A stretch of 64,000 nt of DNA from Emiliania huxleyi CCMP1516 (GCF_000372725.1 NW_005202368.1:136198-200197); one strand, 5' to 3'. Positions 1 through 12,003 are shown, numbered from the stretch's first letter. Program-made: numbers and translations. Notes: a model not told the origin generated them from the sequence alone.

Positions 1-2
1 GT

Positions 3-1226
3 GACGCTCGCCCGCGCCCGCCGCCGCCCGCCGCCGCCGCCGGCCGGCCGCGCGCGCCTCCGGCAGAGGCGAGCCTGCACGAGGCGCTCGCGCCGCGCGC
101 CGACTCGCTCGACGGGACGCGGGCGGCGCTGGCGGCCCTCTTCCCCAACCGCACCCTCGCCGCCGTCCGCGCGCCCGACGCCGTTGACCTCGCAGAGCTC
201 GCGTCGGCGTCTGGTCTGCCGGACGCAGACTCACCCTTTGCCGGCTCCTTCGCGGCGTCGGCGCAGCGCGCGCTGGGCCTGCTGCAGCCAAAGGCGGTGG
301 GCGGGGCGCCGCTCTCGGGCGAGCTGCTCGCCGCCGCCCTCCACGGCCTCGTCGCGCAGCTGCAGGCCGGCGCGCCGCGAGGCCTCTCGCTCACGGCCAC
401 CGTCTACGCGCTGATGCAGGAGTGGGCGAGCGCCGCAGTCACCTCGGGGCGGCGCGCCTTCTCGCGCGTCGCGCCGCCGCTGACGGAGATGCGCGGGCAG
501 CTGGCGGTCGCGCTGCCCGCCGCGTCGCTCGAGCTCCTCCTCCGCAACGCCACCAAGGCTGCCTACGAGGCGCCCTCTAGATGCCTAAAATCGCGTGTAG
601 GCGCCTATAGGGCGCCTATAGGGCGCCTATAAGGCGCCCGCCGGAGCAAAAGAGTAGGAAAATCAACGGCCGAAGCTGCTAGGTCTTATTAGATGGACTA
701 CTTGGGAGACGTACGTCCCCGTTCGCCCGCCTAGGCGTTCCTCGCCCGGCTCGCGTCGGTGGCGGACGCAGACGACCCGGCCGCGTGGCTGCAGCCGTAC
801 GCTGAGCAGCTTCGGATCGCGGTGGAGGGGGAGGCGGCGCGGCGGCGGCTCGCGCACCAGCACGCCGCCGCCCTCGCGCAGGAGCGCGCCGTCAGCCGCC
901 GCCTCCGGGACGAGGCTGGCGCGAGCCGCGACGAGATCGAGAGGTTGCTCGCGCTGCGAGACGCGTCGTCGAGGCTGGAGCGGTGGCGCGGGCTGGCGGC
1001 CGACCTGGCGATGTTCGCGCTCGCGGCGGGGTCGGCGGTGCTGCCCGGCGGAGGAGGGCTCAACCGGCTCGGCCCCGCGCTGCGCGTCGCCCCCGCGCTC
1101 TTCTCGAGCCTATTCGCGTGGCGCGTCATCCGACGGCCGGTGCCGGCGCTGCTACGCAGCTTGGGGCACGCGCTGCACCTGCCCGGCTGCGCGCCCGCGC
1201 CGCCAGCCGCGGCGGACGCCACCTAG
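3..1226 (+). CDS. Guanylate-binding protein (GBP)-like GTPase, 3' part
   Basis: The window opens inside this gene, so the 5' end with the P-loop is missing. Frame 3 is open from the left edge, with LFPNRTLAAVRAP, a PLSGELLAAALHGLVAQL stretch and YALMQEWASA. These match the end of the large G domain of GBP/atlastin-type GTPases, where a 'LFPNRDC' motif is followed by 'LTGP..A.L...Y..A.N.GA.P' and a conserved Trp. A phase-0 intron is likely at 570-734 (GAG|gc ... cctag|GCG). The last exon (735-1226) encodes an Arg/Glu/Ala-rich coiled coil, then a hydrophobic stretch (FALAAGSAVLPG) and a basic tail, so membrane association is possible. An acceptor at 64-66 could mean the Pro-rich first 66 bases are intron. 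GBPs hydrolyse GTP and remodel membranes; the role in algae is unknown. The family call is fairly sure, the exact limits less so. Confidence 0.6.
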
Positions 1227-1750
1227 GCCTCCCGCGCGAGTGTGTGTGTGTTACATCTCGTGTCCGGCCACCCACATCCCTGAACCCTGTCCACTGCCCC
1301 CCCCGCTCTCGTACCCGTGTGTGGAGTGTGCGCACCATTCTTGCACACTGAGCGGAGAGGGTCGGCGTTGAGTAAACATTTGATCTGCATGCATTTCGCC
1401 ACACTCCCGTCACCTCGCCCGCCCCGCGCACGCCCGCGCCTCCGTATGCGTGCGCCTCACGCTCTGAGCAAGCCGCCGTGTGCGCGCAGATGCCGCCCCG
1501 GGAGGAAGGGAGGGAGGGGCGTTTCGTTGTAAATTGATGAGAGGACTAGCACTCACCGCCCGCACACTGCCGCCCATCCCTCCAAACGGGCTTCTTGGGT
1601 GGAAACATATCCCCCCAGGCTAGATGGTCACAGATAGCCCCACACAGCCCCTTACCCCTTCACCCTCGCCTCGCTGCTTGGTGTTTCTGAACACGTAGAC
1701 GACCACGCTGTGGGGGTTGTGTTATAGGAGTAGGAGTGGGGTGCAGGTTG
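1227..1750. other. Intergenic, no gene seen
   Basis: This holds the 3' flank of the GBP-like gene. It has short GTGTGT runs and C-rich stretches but no convincing coding sequence on either strand. Confidence 0.5.
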
Positions 1751-1894
1751 CTCACCCACGGCACCGGGCCGGTGCTTGCACTTTGAATGCCGTGGGGCTC
1801 CTGCCCGTGTCCCGGGCGTGGAGATGCGAGGGTCGCCCCCCCTTGCCCCACCACTTTGTGTGTGTGGAGACGTTTACCTTACCTTACCTTACCT
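1751..1894 (+). repeat. Left inverted repeat flanking LRR gene
   Basis: About 144 bp that recur in reverse complement at 3512-3652. Shared blocks include ACTTTGAATGCCGTGGGGCT, CCCCCCTTGCCCCACCAC and a terminal run of TTACC units (1874-1893). The arms have small indels and substitutions, so the copies are not recent. Confidence 0.75.
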
Positions 1895-1981
1895 GCCACC
1901 GGCGGGCCCCCGGTTACTCAAAACGGTCTGGCCCAGGGGCGGCGAGGCGGCCTGCTGCAGACGCCGCTCATATACCAACAA

Positions 1982-3515
1982 ATGGGTACAGCCTTCGGGA
2001 GCCCCGGCGGCCTCGCGCCCAGTGACGACGAGCGGCCTGCGCACATCGAGGCCGATGAACATGACACACTGGCTGCGGAAAAGGCCAGCTCCTCGTGGGT
2101 GCGGCTCGGCGGAAGCAATCTCGAGCCTTTCCTGCAAGTCGATCCGGAGCTGAAGCACAGCCCCGTGCGCCTTGTGGACGCACGATACCTTCTGAGGAGC
2201 GCGGGCTATGTCATGCACGACCGAGCGCCTTCCCGCGCTGCGCTGATCCCAGGGATGGAACCACCCGTTGGCGAACCTTGGTCGTACTCACCTCAGCAGC
2301 TTCAGCAGGCACCACTGCTTCGCCGTAGACAGGAGCTGCCTGCCGAGGCGTTCCTCAGCCTGTGTGACCTGCAGCAGATGGACCAGGTGGTGTCGACGTA
2401 CGGCGACTGCCTGCGCATTCTCGTAGTGTCGCATCCATGGTTGCAGCCGGACCACTGCGACCCGTTAGGCCGCAACCTGAAGATTCTGGCACAAGCAGTG
2501 GCAGCGTACTTGGAGCAGTGGGGTGGCACGTTTGGCATCTTCCTCGATTTCATGTCGCTCCATCAAAAGGACAACCAAGGCCGGCGGACCGATGCTGAGC
2601 GTGCTCTTTTCACCAAGGCGCTTGACAGCCTCTCGGAGCTCTACAGCCACTTGTTCACCCCTGTCTTCAAGCTGACCAAGCTGCCGGGGGACTATCCCCT
2701 CGGCTACACCTTCGCAAGTGGCTCGCGCCCCAACAAGGCGGACTACCAGGACCGAGGCTGGGTGCGCGCACCTCACGCCACGCGCTGCCCTGAGGGAGGT
2801 CGCCCCTGACTAAAGGTCCACGCGCCAGCCCGCCCCCCCCCCGCCCCTATACTCCCCTCCTCCCCTGTCCCAGTGCTTTTTCGAGGCATCGATCGCCAAT
2901 TTCAAGGACTTTCGCTTGGTGCTCGACTTGGGCGTGCTCCACCCTGCGGAGCATCAGTACCCCTCCGGCGACCACTCGGCCTTCCACGAGCTGCGCGTTG
3001 CGTGCGCGCTGAGAGCCGGCCGCCAAGCGCCGTTGCTGCCCGCTGACTTTGCGCGGCGGCTGCGCGGCAAGTCGTTCACGAGCAAGAAGGCCGACTTGCA
3101 CGTCGTGCAGAGGCTGTACGCGCAGGCCTTCACTGCGCGGCTCGCCGAGGCGCGCGAGCTCATCTTCCAGGACTTGGGCTGGACGGATGACGACGCCGCG
3201 CAGTTGGCACGCGTCGTCGCGAGCGGCGTGATGCTCAACCTGCAGAGGCTCTCCGTCGCGCGGAATGCCATCGGCGACGCGGGCATGCGCCGGCTCGCGG
3301 CCGCCATCCGCCGGCGTGGAGCGCTGCCCGCCATCCGCGCGCTCCAACTGAACGGCAACCCCGGGGACATCGATCCAGTGTGGCGCGCGCTCAAGTCTGT
3401 GACACCCGCAGACTTCCGATGCCTGCGTGCTAACAACGACATGGAGGTGGTAGCCTGCGATGGCGCCGTGGATGGCGAGGGACTGCCCATGCACCCAGCA
3501 ATGACACACACCTAA
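1982..3515 (+). CDS. Leucine-rich-repeat protein with conserved algal N-terminal domain
   Basis: Two exons, 1982-2761 and 2874-3515, joined by a phase-0 GT-AG intron (TGG|gtgcgc ... tcccag|TGC). This restores the motif YQDRGW-CFFEASIANF across the junction. The first domain has ILVVSHPWLQPDHCDP, FLDFMSLHQKD and RGWCFFE. I know this combination from uncharacterised proteins of microalgae; its activity is not established. The C-terminal part has LRR-like units (LNLQRLSVARNAIGDAGMRR, then IRALQLNGNPGDI). ATG 1982 was chosen because upstream in-frame starts lie inside the inverted repeat at 1751-1894. The stop codon TAA (3513-3515) is supplied by the first bases of the right inverted repeat. No signal peptide or membrane segment is evident. 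The gene thus fills the space between the two repeat arms exactly. Confidence 0.7.
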
Positions 3516-3652
3516 GGTAAGGTAAGGTAAGGTAAACTTCTCCACACACACGAGGTGGTGGGGCAAGGGGGGGCAACCGCCCTCGCGTCTCCACGTCTAA
3601 CGACAGGAGCCCCACGGCATTCAAAGTGCAAGGCCCGGTGCGCGTGGGTGAG
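3512..3652 (-). repeat. Right inverted repeat flanking LRR gene
   Basis: Reverse-complement partner of 1751-1894. It begins with TAAGG/GGTAA repeats that include the stop codon of the enclosed gene and ends just before a GT microsatellite. Confidence 0.75.
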
Positions 3653-5429
<1,777 letters not shown>

Positions 5430-6989
5430 TCACCCGCGACAAAAGGGCGTCCGATCCGACGCACCGGCGGCGCACGGGCCGCCTTCGCTCGTCGCGGCGG
5501 CTTGCTGCTCGAGGACGGCGGCGGCCTCGCGCAACCTCGGCGGTGCGCGCAGGCTGCGTGCGTGGAAGGGCGAGAGCGTGCGCACACGTGCAGCGCCCTC
5601 GGCGTCGGCAGCGGCCTGCCGCCACACGCCCGCAACATAGCGCATGGAGCGTGGCGTCATGAGCCATCGTCGCGGCCGGCCCTGCGTGAGCGGCCAGAGC
5701 TGCGCGATGGCGTCGCGCGAGACGTTGGCGGAGATGGCGTCGAAGAGCACCGCGTCGGGGTGCGCGCACGACGCGAGCGAGTTGGGGCAGCAATAGTTAG
5801 GCGAGGGGCAGCAGAGCGAATCGGAGGCCTCATCGTAGGCAAAGTCGGAGGGCGACTGGCAGATGCCCGAGGCACGCACCCACTCCATGCGCGGGAGCAG
5901 ATCGTACACCGGGTTGAGCATGCACGTCGAGCGGCACGGGTTGGAGTCAAACTGGCCGCGCACGAGCCATCGCAATCCGGGCGGGATGGGCGCATTGGCA
6001 GGAGGCGCTGCCCCGGCGGGCGGCGTGGCGGCGGCAGCGGAGCGGGCGAGGGCGGCGGCGTGCGGCGGCGTGCTCGCTGTTGCGGGTAGGTGGTGCGCTG
6101 CGCCGCCGCCCTCCTTGCCGCTGAAGAAGGGCAGCGCACGCATCAGACCGAAGACCATGTTGTGCATGAATCCGAGCGGCCAGCTCTTGTTGCGCACGGG
6201 GAAGAACTCGTGGCGCGATGAGGCGAGGAAGCAGCGCGTGTAGGCGTACGGGAAGGCGATCAGGGCGTCGGGCGCGCGCACGTTGCTCCGCCGCCAGTCG
6301 GAGCGCGCGCTCAGCGGGAAGGTGCGCTCCGAGGCGACGGGGTCCGAGTGGTGCCGCCAGTGGCCGCCAGCTTCGCGCCAAAGCAGCCGGAAGCCGTCGA
6401 TAGCGGCGGCGTCGCCGAGGATGGCGTATAGGTCGGCCTTGTAGAAGACGTCGAAGCGCGTGATCGCCACCGCCGAATAGCTCGTCGCGTGCGCGTGGCA
6501 CCAGTTGAGGAAGGCGCGCACCGCCGCGCCGAGCGGCAGCAGCTGTGTGGCCGTCGAGCGCTGCAGCACCGTCGTCACCGCGGCAACGCGCGCGCCAAAG
6601 GGATCGAGGAGCGCGGCGCGCGACCCACCCAACTCGCGGTACATCGTGAGGAAGACGTCGACCGTGTGCCCCGCCCGCTCGTACGGCACCACAAGCCGCG
6701 CCACCAGCGACTCCAGGCACTCGCGCTGCGCGCGCTCGCGGCTCGCCTGGCTCCACCGGTCGATGAGGAAGCTCTCGCGCGCCTCGCCGCGGAAGGTCTG
6801 TCCGCGCACGAGCACTGCGAGCGACGGCCGCGCCGGCGCCGGCGCTGCCGCGCGCGCGCTCCGCCGCGCGAAGCCGCGAGGCGCGGCCGGGCGCAGGTCG
6901 CTCGTGCGGGTCGACACGTCGGCCTCGAGAGCCCGCACGTGCTCCATGACGCCGGGCCGACGCTGCATCATGCGCTGTTTACGCGGCAC
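5430..6989 (-). CDS. Conserved hypothetical protein, possibly glycosyltransferase-like
   Basis: One long open frame of about 519 residues. Recognisable blocks in order are LAVLVRGQTFRG (about residue 55), AGHTVDVFLTMYRELGG (about 105), FLNWCHAHATSYSAVAITRF followed by DVFYKADLYAI (about 165), RSNVRAPDALIAFPYAYTR (about 235), WPLGFMHNMVFGLMRALPF, and a Cys-rich segment with SNPCRSTCMLNP and SLCCPSPNYCCPNS. The pattern 'GH.VDVFLT' plus 'ITRFDVFYKADL' resembles algal proteins of a nucleotide-sugar-transferase-like fold, but I cannot name the family. The Cys-rich part suggests a secretory-pathway protein. The segment around residues 290-320 (Ala/Pro-rich) may be an in-frame intron or a linker. 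The start is uncertain: no clear signal peptide follows the first Met, so a short upstream exon may be missing. Confidence 0.5.
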   Translation of the reverse strand: MPRKQRMMQRRPGVMEHVRALEADVSTRTSDLRPAAPRGFARRSARAAAPAPARPSLAVLVRGQTFRGEARESFLIDRWSQASRERAQRECLESLVARLVVPYERAGHTVDVFLTMYRELGGSRAALLDPFGARVAAVTTVLQRSTATQLLPLGAAVRAFLNWCHAHATSYSAVAITRFDVFYKADLYAILGDAAAIDGFRLLWREAGGHWRHHSDPVASERTFPLSARSDWRRSNVRAPDALIAFPYAYTRCFLASSRHEFFPVRNKSWPLGFMHNMVFGLMRALPFFSGKEGGGAAHHLPATASTPPHAAALARSAAAATPPAGAAPPANAPIPPGLRWLVRGQFDSNPCRSTCMLNPVYDLLPRMEWVRASGICQSPSDFAYDEASDSLCCPSPNYCCPNSLASCAHPDAVLFDAISANVSRDAIAQLWPLTQGRPRRWLMTPRSMRYVAGVWRQAAADAEGAARVRTLSPFHARSLRAPPRLREAAAVLEQQAAATSEGGPCAAGASDRTPFCRG

Positions 6990-7335
6990 TCGCGTGCGCG
7001 CGCATGCAGCGACGTCGTGTTCTGGTCCTCGAGCGCATGGCGGCGCAGCATGTTGTCAGGCGCTTGTCGGCGCCGTCGCAGTCTGGGGCGCCCTTCTCTC
7101 TTGCCAAAGAGGGTCAATTTTGTCGCGCCCTGCACCCGGGTGCTGGGCGGGCCGTTCCGTGGAAAGACGCGGACGAGAACGGCGCTTCACTGTAAGGGCG
7201 TGTGAATGACGGACGCCGCCGCGTTGCCAGCTTTTGCGCCTCGTATCAAGATACTCACTCACACACCTCCCTTTCACACCTCCCTTTGATCATGTCTCCA
7301 AAAAATTAGATTCTTATCTTTTTGCCCCCCTCCGA
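6990..7335. other. Upstream region of the 5430-6989 gene
   Basis: No gene seen. It presumably holds the minus-strand promoter, but no TATA-like element stands out. Confidence 0.35.
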
Positions 7336-7395
7336 GTGTGTCGAGAGAGAGAGAGATTTTTATTAACCAACAAGAAATCACGACTCTCACAGTGA
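7336..7395 (+). repeat. Dispersed (GA)n-ATTTTTA element, copy 1
   Basis: GAGAGAGAGAGATTTTTA followed by an AAC..ACCAA..CTCTCAC..GTGATTTGGG pattern. Related copies lie at 8213-8275 and 46372-46430 in the same orientation. Confidence 0.55.
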
Positions 7396-7413
7396 TTTGG
7401 GCTCGGCAGCTTG

Positions 7414-8250
7414 TTAGCCCTCAGCCGAAGCTGGGGCCGGTCCCGTAGCCGAGAGAGCCCGCGCCGATGAGTTCGACGCGGTCGGGGGGGCCTTGCGGAG
7501 AGGCCAGCGAGGTGGCGATCGCTGTACTTCATGGTCGTCATCAAGTGACCGGCTGACAAGCCAGAGGTCGATACTCTGGACGACCCATAGGATGCCACGA
7601 ATGCCTGAAGGAGAGGGAGGCGAGGCCAGAGGCAGGCTCAGCTGCTCTCGGGTGATCCCGCTTTGGAGGCTGAAGGACCCGATGGTCCTGTCACATTCGC
7701 GTTCCGAGTCGTGGGGGTAGAAGAATTCGAGTAGAAATCGAGTCAGCACTTCCTTGTAGTACAGCGGACCGCCAGGCTCGCCGGCAGCATCCGCAGGGAG
7801 GCAGCATATGAGGCACCAGTTTTCTGGAGAGCTCAGCAGCTGCGGCCGCGGTGGCAGAGTCGGCCGCGGTTCGAGCGAGCAGCTTTTGGCTGCGGGTTCG
7901 AATCGCGGAAGGCTCATGCCCTCGCGGAGCGACGCGGGTCGCGCGGCGTGCGCGTGTGCGAAATGCGACAAAAGACGAAAGACGACAGGCGCCTGAGCGC
8001 TGTACGCCTGAACTTTTGTCGCCGCAATCGCCACCGCCGCCATCTTGACGAGCAGCGCGAGCGCGCTCGTCGGCGGCCAGCCGTCGCGGGCCGGGCCGAG
8101 CCCGGCCTCAACCGGCCGCGCCGCCGCAGCAGGCCCGGAGGCCCACATGGCGGCCGACCAGCTGATAAGGAGTCTTTCTCTCTTCTGTGTGTCGTCGTCT
8201 GTCGTCTGTCTCTTGTGAGAGAGAGAGAGAGAGATTTTTAGCAATACCAA
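7414..8250 (-). CDS. Uncertain hypothetical ORF
   Basis: An open frame of up to 278 codons lies between two direct copies of the (GA)n-ATTTTTA element. The more protein-like part has ENWCLICCLPADAAGE, LYYKEVLTRFLLEFFYPHD and IRGILWVVQSIDLWLVS. If real, a Met near 8145 (MWASG...) is the likely start, because the first codons fall in the repeat. No family is recognised. It could be an unspliced remnant or chance ORF in GC-rich DNA. Confidence 0.22.
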   Translation of the reverse strand: MVLLKISLSLSHKRQTTDDDTQKRERLLISWSAAMWASGPAAAARPVEAGLGPARDGWPPTSALALLVKMAAVAIAATKVQAYSAQAPVVFRLLSHFAHAHAARPASLREGMSLPRFEPAAKSCSLEPRPTLPPRPQLLSSPENWCLICCLPADAAGEPGGPLYYKEVLTRFLLEFFYPHDSERECDRTIGSFSLQSGITREQLSLPLASPPSPSGIRGILWVVQSIDLWLVSRSLDDDHEVQRSPPRWPLRKAPPTASNSSARALSATGPAPASAEG

Positions 8251-8275
8251 ACAACTCTAACACTCACACGTAATT
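8213..8275 (+). repeat. Dispersed (GA)n-ATTTTTA element, copy 2
   Basis: Same core as at 7336-7395, about 880 bp away in direct orientation, so the two copies bracket the weak ORF at 7414-8250. Confidence 0.5.
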
Positions 8276-8352
8276 TGGGGCCTGGAGCCCTGTTCACGCG
8301 CGCGCGAGACGTGCAGACAGGGTTGCCAGGTTGAGAGCGTTTTGTTTGTTGC

Positions 8353-8445
8353 TCTTGTGTCGGTCACTGTGTGTACGTCATATCGGTCATGATAACAAGC
8401 ACGGTCGATCCGTCGAAGCGATACACTCGTTCCTATCACGTTGGA
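8353..8445 (+). repeat. Conserved 85-90 bp element, copy A
   Basis: Highly similar in reverse complement to 30568-30652. Both share ATAACAAGCACGGTCGATCC and TCGAAGCGATACACTCGTTC. The ends (TGATAACAAG and a CGTTCCTATCA-like end) can pair imperfectly, so a folded RNA or a small mobile element are both possible. Confidence 0.55.
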
Positions 8446-8544
8446 CGGCTTGCACGGAGCCTGTGCCGGCACACAGGAAGACGTGTAAGATTTTATTTAT
8501 TATTTGTTATTTAGGCCACACGCGGCACCGCAACACACAGAGAG

Positions 8545-9871
8545 TCACCATGACGCGCGGGCCGACTTGATGTCCGTCCGCACGCGACTCCCCTTTTTGA
8601 CCACGACCCCCGCCTGCCACTCCACGAAGCCCGTCTGCGTCCTCCGGTCCGTGCCGTTCATGTTGACCTGCGGCGCGGTCGGGTCGGGCTGGTTCTTGAG
8701 CCAGCACCAACCCTTGCGCGACCCCTTCGGGAGCTGCGCCGGCGCGAAGCACATCTCGAGCGGGCAAAACACAAAGACGTTGCACGGCATGTAGTACGGC
8801 TGCTCCGGCGTCAGCTCGAGGCAGCGCCTGCCGCGATATCAGCAGTACTGAGGCGCCGACTGCCGCGGTGTCTGTCTTATCCACACTCAGTAAAAGGTGA
8901 GCAGCGAGGCCCGACTGCCGCAGTCCGCCAGCGACGAGGTCCATATCTCCCCTTATCTCCCCATATCTCCCCATATCTCCGCCTGCCGCAGTCGCCAGTG
9001 ACGAGGTCCATATCTCCCATATCTCCCCATGTCTCCGCCTGCCGCAGTCCGCCAGCGACGAGGCGATGTGGTCGGAGCCCCAGCGGAGCGCGTACCCGTC
9101 CATGTCCATGTGGTCGAATGAGACCACCTGATGTGCGGCCAGACCCGTGTTTCGCCTCTCCATCTGTCAAGGACACCTCGCGCTCCGACGCGAAATCGGG
9201 AGATGTGGGGAGATATGGGGAGATATGGGGAGATGTGGGGAGATGTGGGGAGATATGGACCTCGCGCTCCGACCCGAACTCGGCGCGGTTGGCCTCGACG
9301 CGCCGCCTGAGGCTCCACGGCTGCGCCTTCTCGTGAACCTACGGCACACGTGTCCCGGACGTGTCGTGGACGCGTCCGCCGGAGGCCCCATCGCTGCGCC
9401 TTCTCGCGTGCACCTCCCTCTCGCTCTGCGGCTGCGTCGCCTCGACCGCCGCCTGCGCCTCGGCGGTGGCGAAGCCGAGCGTTACCATGTACTTGACGAG
9501 GGCAGCCTGGTCAGTCAGTCATCAGCCGAGATCACCCGAGATTGGGCATCAGCGTTGCCGTGTGCTACTACGACGGCCTGGCTAGCGCTCAGGGCGGTCG
9601 CCGTTGGCGGCGGCCGCGAGCTGGGAGGAGAGAGCGACGACGGAGGCGGAGGCGGAGAGAGCGACGGGAGGGCTCCGCTGTTGATGAGGAGAGTGATGTC
9701 TGCCGCCGAGAGGCGAGAATCATCAGTCGGCGTCTCAAAGGGGCGCAGCTCGCTGCCGCCAATCCGACGGCGAGTGTGACGCGCCTGCCGGAGCACCCGC
9801 TCTGGGCTGGCAGAGACCCGTGACGTCTCGAAGAGGAGGAGGGCGAGCAGCGCGGCGGTGGCCAGACCCAT
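8545..9871 (-). CDS. Secreted PAN/Apple-like domain protein, multi-exon
   Basis: ATG at 9871 begins MGLATAALLALLLFETSRVSA, a clear signal peptide with a likely cut after VSA. The next exon (about 9440-9506) encodes ALVKYMVTLGFATAEAQAA; a further one (about 9263-9340) encodes EKAQPWSLRRRVEANRAEF. Another (about 9050-9141) encodes VVSFDHMDMDGYALRWGSD-HIASSLADCG, and the last (8545 to about 8835) encodes RCLELTPEQPYYMPCNVFVF, CFAPAQLPKGSRKGWCWLK and NQPDPTAPQVNMNG. The closing pattern of paired Cys, YY..PCN.WV, CWLK and P.VN.RG is one I know from PAN/Apple-like modules repeated in algal extracellular proteins; these bind glycans or proteins. The introns hold AGATATGGGG decanucleotide arrays. Exon limits are approximate. 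Confidence 0.55.
8937..9262. repeat. 10 bp minisatellites in introns (AGATATGGGG family)
   Basis: Two arrays (8937-9036 as CTCCCCATAT units and 9196-9262 as AGATATGGGG units) sit in introns of the PAN-like gene. The bases GGTCCATATCTCC also occur at splice donors. Confidence 0.8.
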
Positions 9872-10794
9872 CGCAGCAGCATGACAGTTGCAACGCGATG
9901 GTGGCGCATGGCCGCCGGCGGTGCTGCTGCGCATCACGCCGACCCGACCCTGAGCTTCTCTAGAGACTTGAGCGCAGCCGCTCCGGACGGGGAGCGATTA
10001 GACAGGGGGAGAGGGCCTGTGTCTCCAGTATCGAGAGCTGCGCGAGCCCGCGTGTTATGCCGTGCCCGCGCGGCATACAGCGGGTGTTTTTTCTTTTTCA
10101 GTGAAACCGTGATCGCCCGTCTAGCGTCCACCCATACCGCGTTGGTGTCCCAGTCGTTGTATAAAATGAACTCGGTGGCCGACGTCTCCAGTATCGAGGC
10201 TGCGCAAGCACGTGTTGCGTGTCCCGGCGGCCGGGCACCAGAAAAAAAAAATCTGCACAGATGGGAGGACGGCACGCCGCCACCACACAGGGACTTTAAG
10301 GAGAGGGGTGTGGTTCGCTAGCCGTCGCCCACCCTTGGGCGTCCGCCTCTTCCTATCTCTCTTCGCAGTCTCTCTCCGCTTCTCGCTTCAACCTTCGTGC
10401 CACCTCGCGGTCGCCCCCTTACCTACCTACCTATGACGGACGACCGAAATCACCCCGTTTTTGCCCATTCATTGCAGTTCATCGGGAGGGATCAGATAGC
10501 CCGTCGGATCGATCCACGAGCACGACACAGCAACGATGCGTGGGCCTATGCGGGGCCGCGCGGCTTAGGGTACCCCCCTAGGCTTAAAAGGGTGAGGTGT
10601 CTCTAGCATCTAGGCTTGCAAGCAAGGGGTTGACGTATCAAGCACGTTAAAAAAAGTGGGAAGGAACTCTATTCACAGCTGCTCAACCTGATTGTCCGGT
10701 ATGATTGCCCGGTTAGGTACTTTGTTCCAGCTCCGGGGTTTCTTTTTTGCTCGGCGTCTGGTCTCGAAAAACCTGATATTCCCCTGTCCCCTGA
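9872..10794. other. Intergenic with a dispersed repeat fragment
   Basis: No complete gene. 10105-10160 matches 51035-51087 in reverse complement. Read on the minus strand it encodes NDWDTNAVWVDARRAIT, and the partner on the plus strand reads NDWDTNAVWVDAGRAMT, so a conserved peptide (relic exon) is likely. Confidence 0.45.
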
Positions 10795-11166
10795 CTAACC
10801 ATCTGACCACTCATCGACGGGGCTTGGCGAGCGGCCGCGCTGCGGGGCAGGGCTGGTGAGGATGGGCTCTGGCCACTCGCCCGTGCGGTTGTAACCGCGC
10901 ATCAGCCGAACGGAGGCCTCGACCGCCCCTCGCGGCAAGCTCTCGAGCATCTCGAGCAGCTCGCCCGCCGCCATCGCCGCCTCGAACTGCTCCTTCATGC
11001 CGAGCGCGCCGCATACCCTGCGGACCGCCTCCTGCTGCACCTCGTCCGGCGTATCGGTTTCATAGCCGGACGAGTCAGCGGAGGCGGCCCGCTTGGCGGG
11101 CGGAGAGTCGGGCGACGGCGAGCGCGACTGGCGCGAGGGCCCGCTGCCGCGCGCGGACAGCGCGTT
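10795..11166 (-). CDS. C-terminal exon of an unidentified protein
   Basis: After an acceptor (cctag|AACGCG) the minus strand is open for 123 residues: a Ser/Arg/Pro-rich part (RQSRSPSPDSPPAKR, SGYETDTPDE), then a helical part (QQEAVRRVCGALGMKEQFEA, GELLEMLESLPRG, ASVRLMRGYNRTGEWPEP) and a polar tail. RS-type dipeptides suggest a nuclear, possibly splicing-related protein, but no family is recognised. Upstream exons were not found. Confidence 0.4.
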   Translation of the reverse strand, partial: NALSARGSGPSRQSRSPSPDSPPAKRAASADSSGYETDTPDEVQQEAVRRVCGALGMKEQFEAAMAAGELLEMLESLPRGAVEASVRLMRGYNRTGEWPEPILTSPAPQRGRSPSPVDEWSDG

Positions 11167-11282
11167 CTAGGCCAAAATCCCCACTGGGCCGAGAGCTGTT
11201 TGAATACTTTTTCTGTGATTAGTTTCATTGAAGGCTCCCACGCTTGTTGGCTGGCAAGCACTTGCCAAAAGGGGCCCGCGAC

Positions 11283-12003
11283 ATGAGCTCGGTGCGGGTC
11301 GACAGCCATCAGCCGTGCTGCGGCCTGGCGGCAGCCTCTTCCGACCCGCCGTCGCCCGTCGCCGCCGCCGCTGAGGTGGGCAGCAGCAGTGGGACCGGCG
11401 CCGCTGGTGGCTGCTCGCCGATGCCACGGGTGTGCGGCGTCCGCTTTGGCTCCGTCGACGTGCTTTACCACAGCGTACATCTCGACGACTCAAAGCTGCC
11501 GAGCGACGGCCTCGCACCGCTCGGACTCGGAGAGCTGCAGCGGCGGGAGCATCTGCAGGTGGACAGCTTCGAGCGGCAGCGGTGCGTGCCGCTCGTTGTC
11601 CCTCCTGCGCCTCGCGCATATCCGACAACTCACGCCACTGCCGGTATGCCTCAGGTGCGGGCAGCGCTGCGACGGCGGGGCGATGGTGATCCCGCCTGCC
11701 GAGAGGGCCTCGCTGGCCGGCATGAAGCGGCAGGCCTCCCTCGAGGCGATCGAAAAGGTGCGCGTCGGGAGGAAGGGCGGAGAAATGGGGGGGGGGGGGA
11801 GGGGGGGGTGCAGGCAGGGCTCAGCTGGTGCCGCTCCCAACGTGGCACTCCCAACGCGCATGCGGGGGTAGAGGGGGGGGAGGGGGGGTCGGGCAGGCCG
11901 GCTGCCAGGGATGATCCTCTGGCGTGAGCAGGTGAACGAGCAGCTGCGGCTGGAGCGAGCGAGTTCGGTCCGCGAGTTCATCCAGGCAAACTCTCTCCCG
12001 CGC
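11283..12003 (+). CDS. Conserved hypothetical protein, 3' end lost in gap
   Basis: ATG 11283 opens a frame with VCGVRFGSVDVLYHSVHLDD and SKLPSDGLAPLGLGELQRR, a motif block (LPSDG.APLGLG) that I know from uncharacterised proteins of algae. The coding frame then moves by one (somewhere between 11580 and 11640, by a missed intron or an indel) to MVIPPAERASLAGMKRQASL and EAIEK, ending at a donor (AAG|gtgcgc, 11757). The next exon starts at 11932 after gtgagcag and reads VNEQLRLERASSVREFIQAN. The rest is destroyed by the assembly gap. The intron contains long G-runs. Function unknown. Confidence 0.45.
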
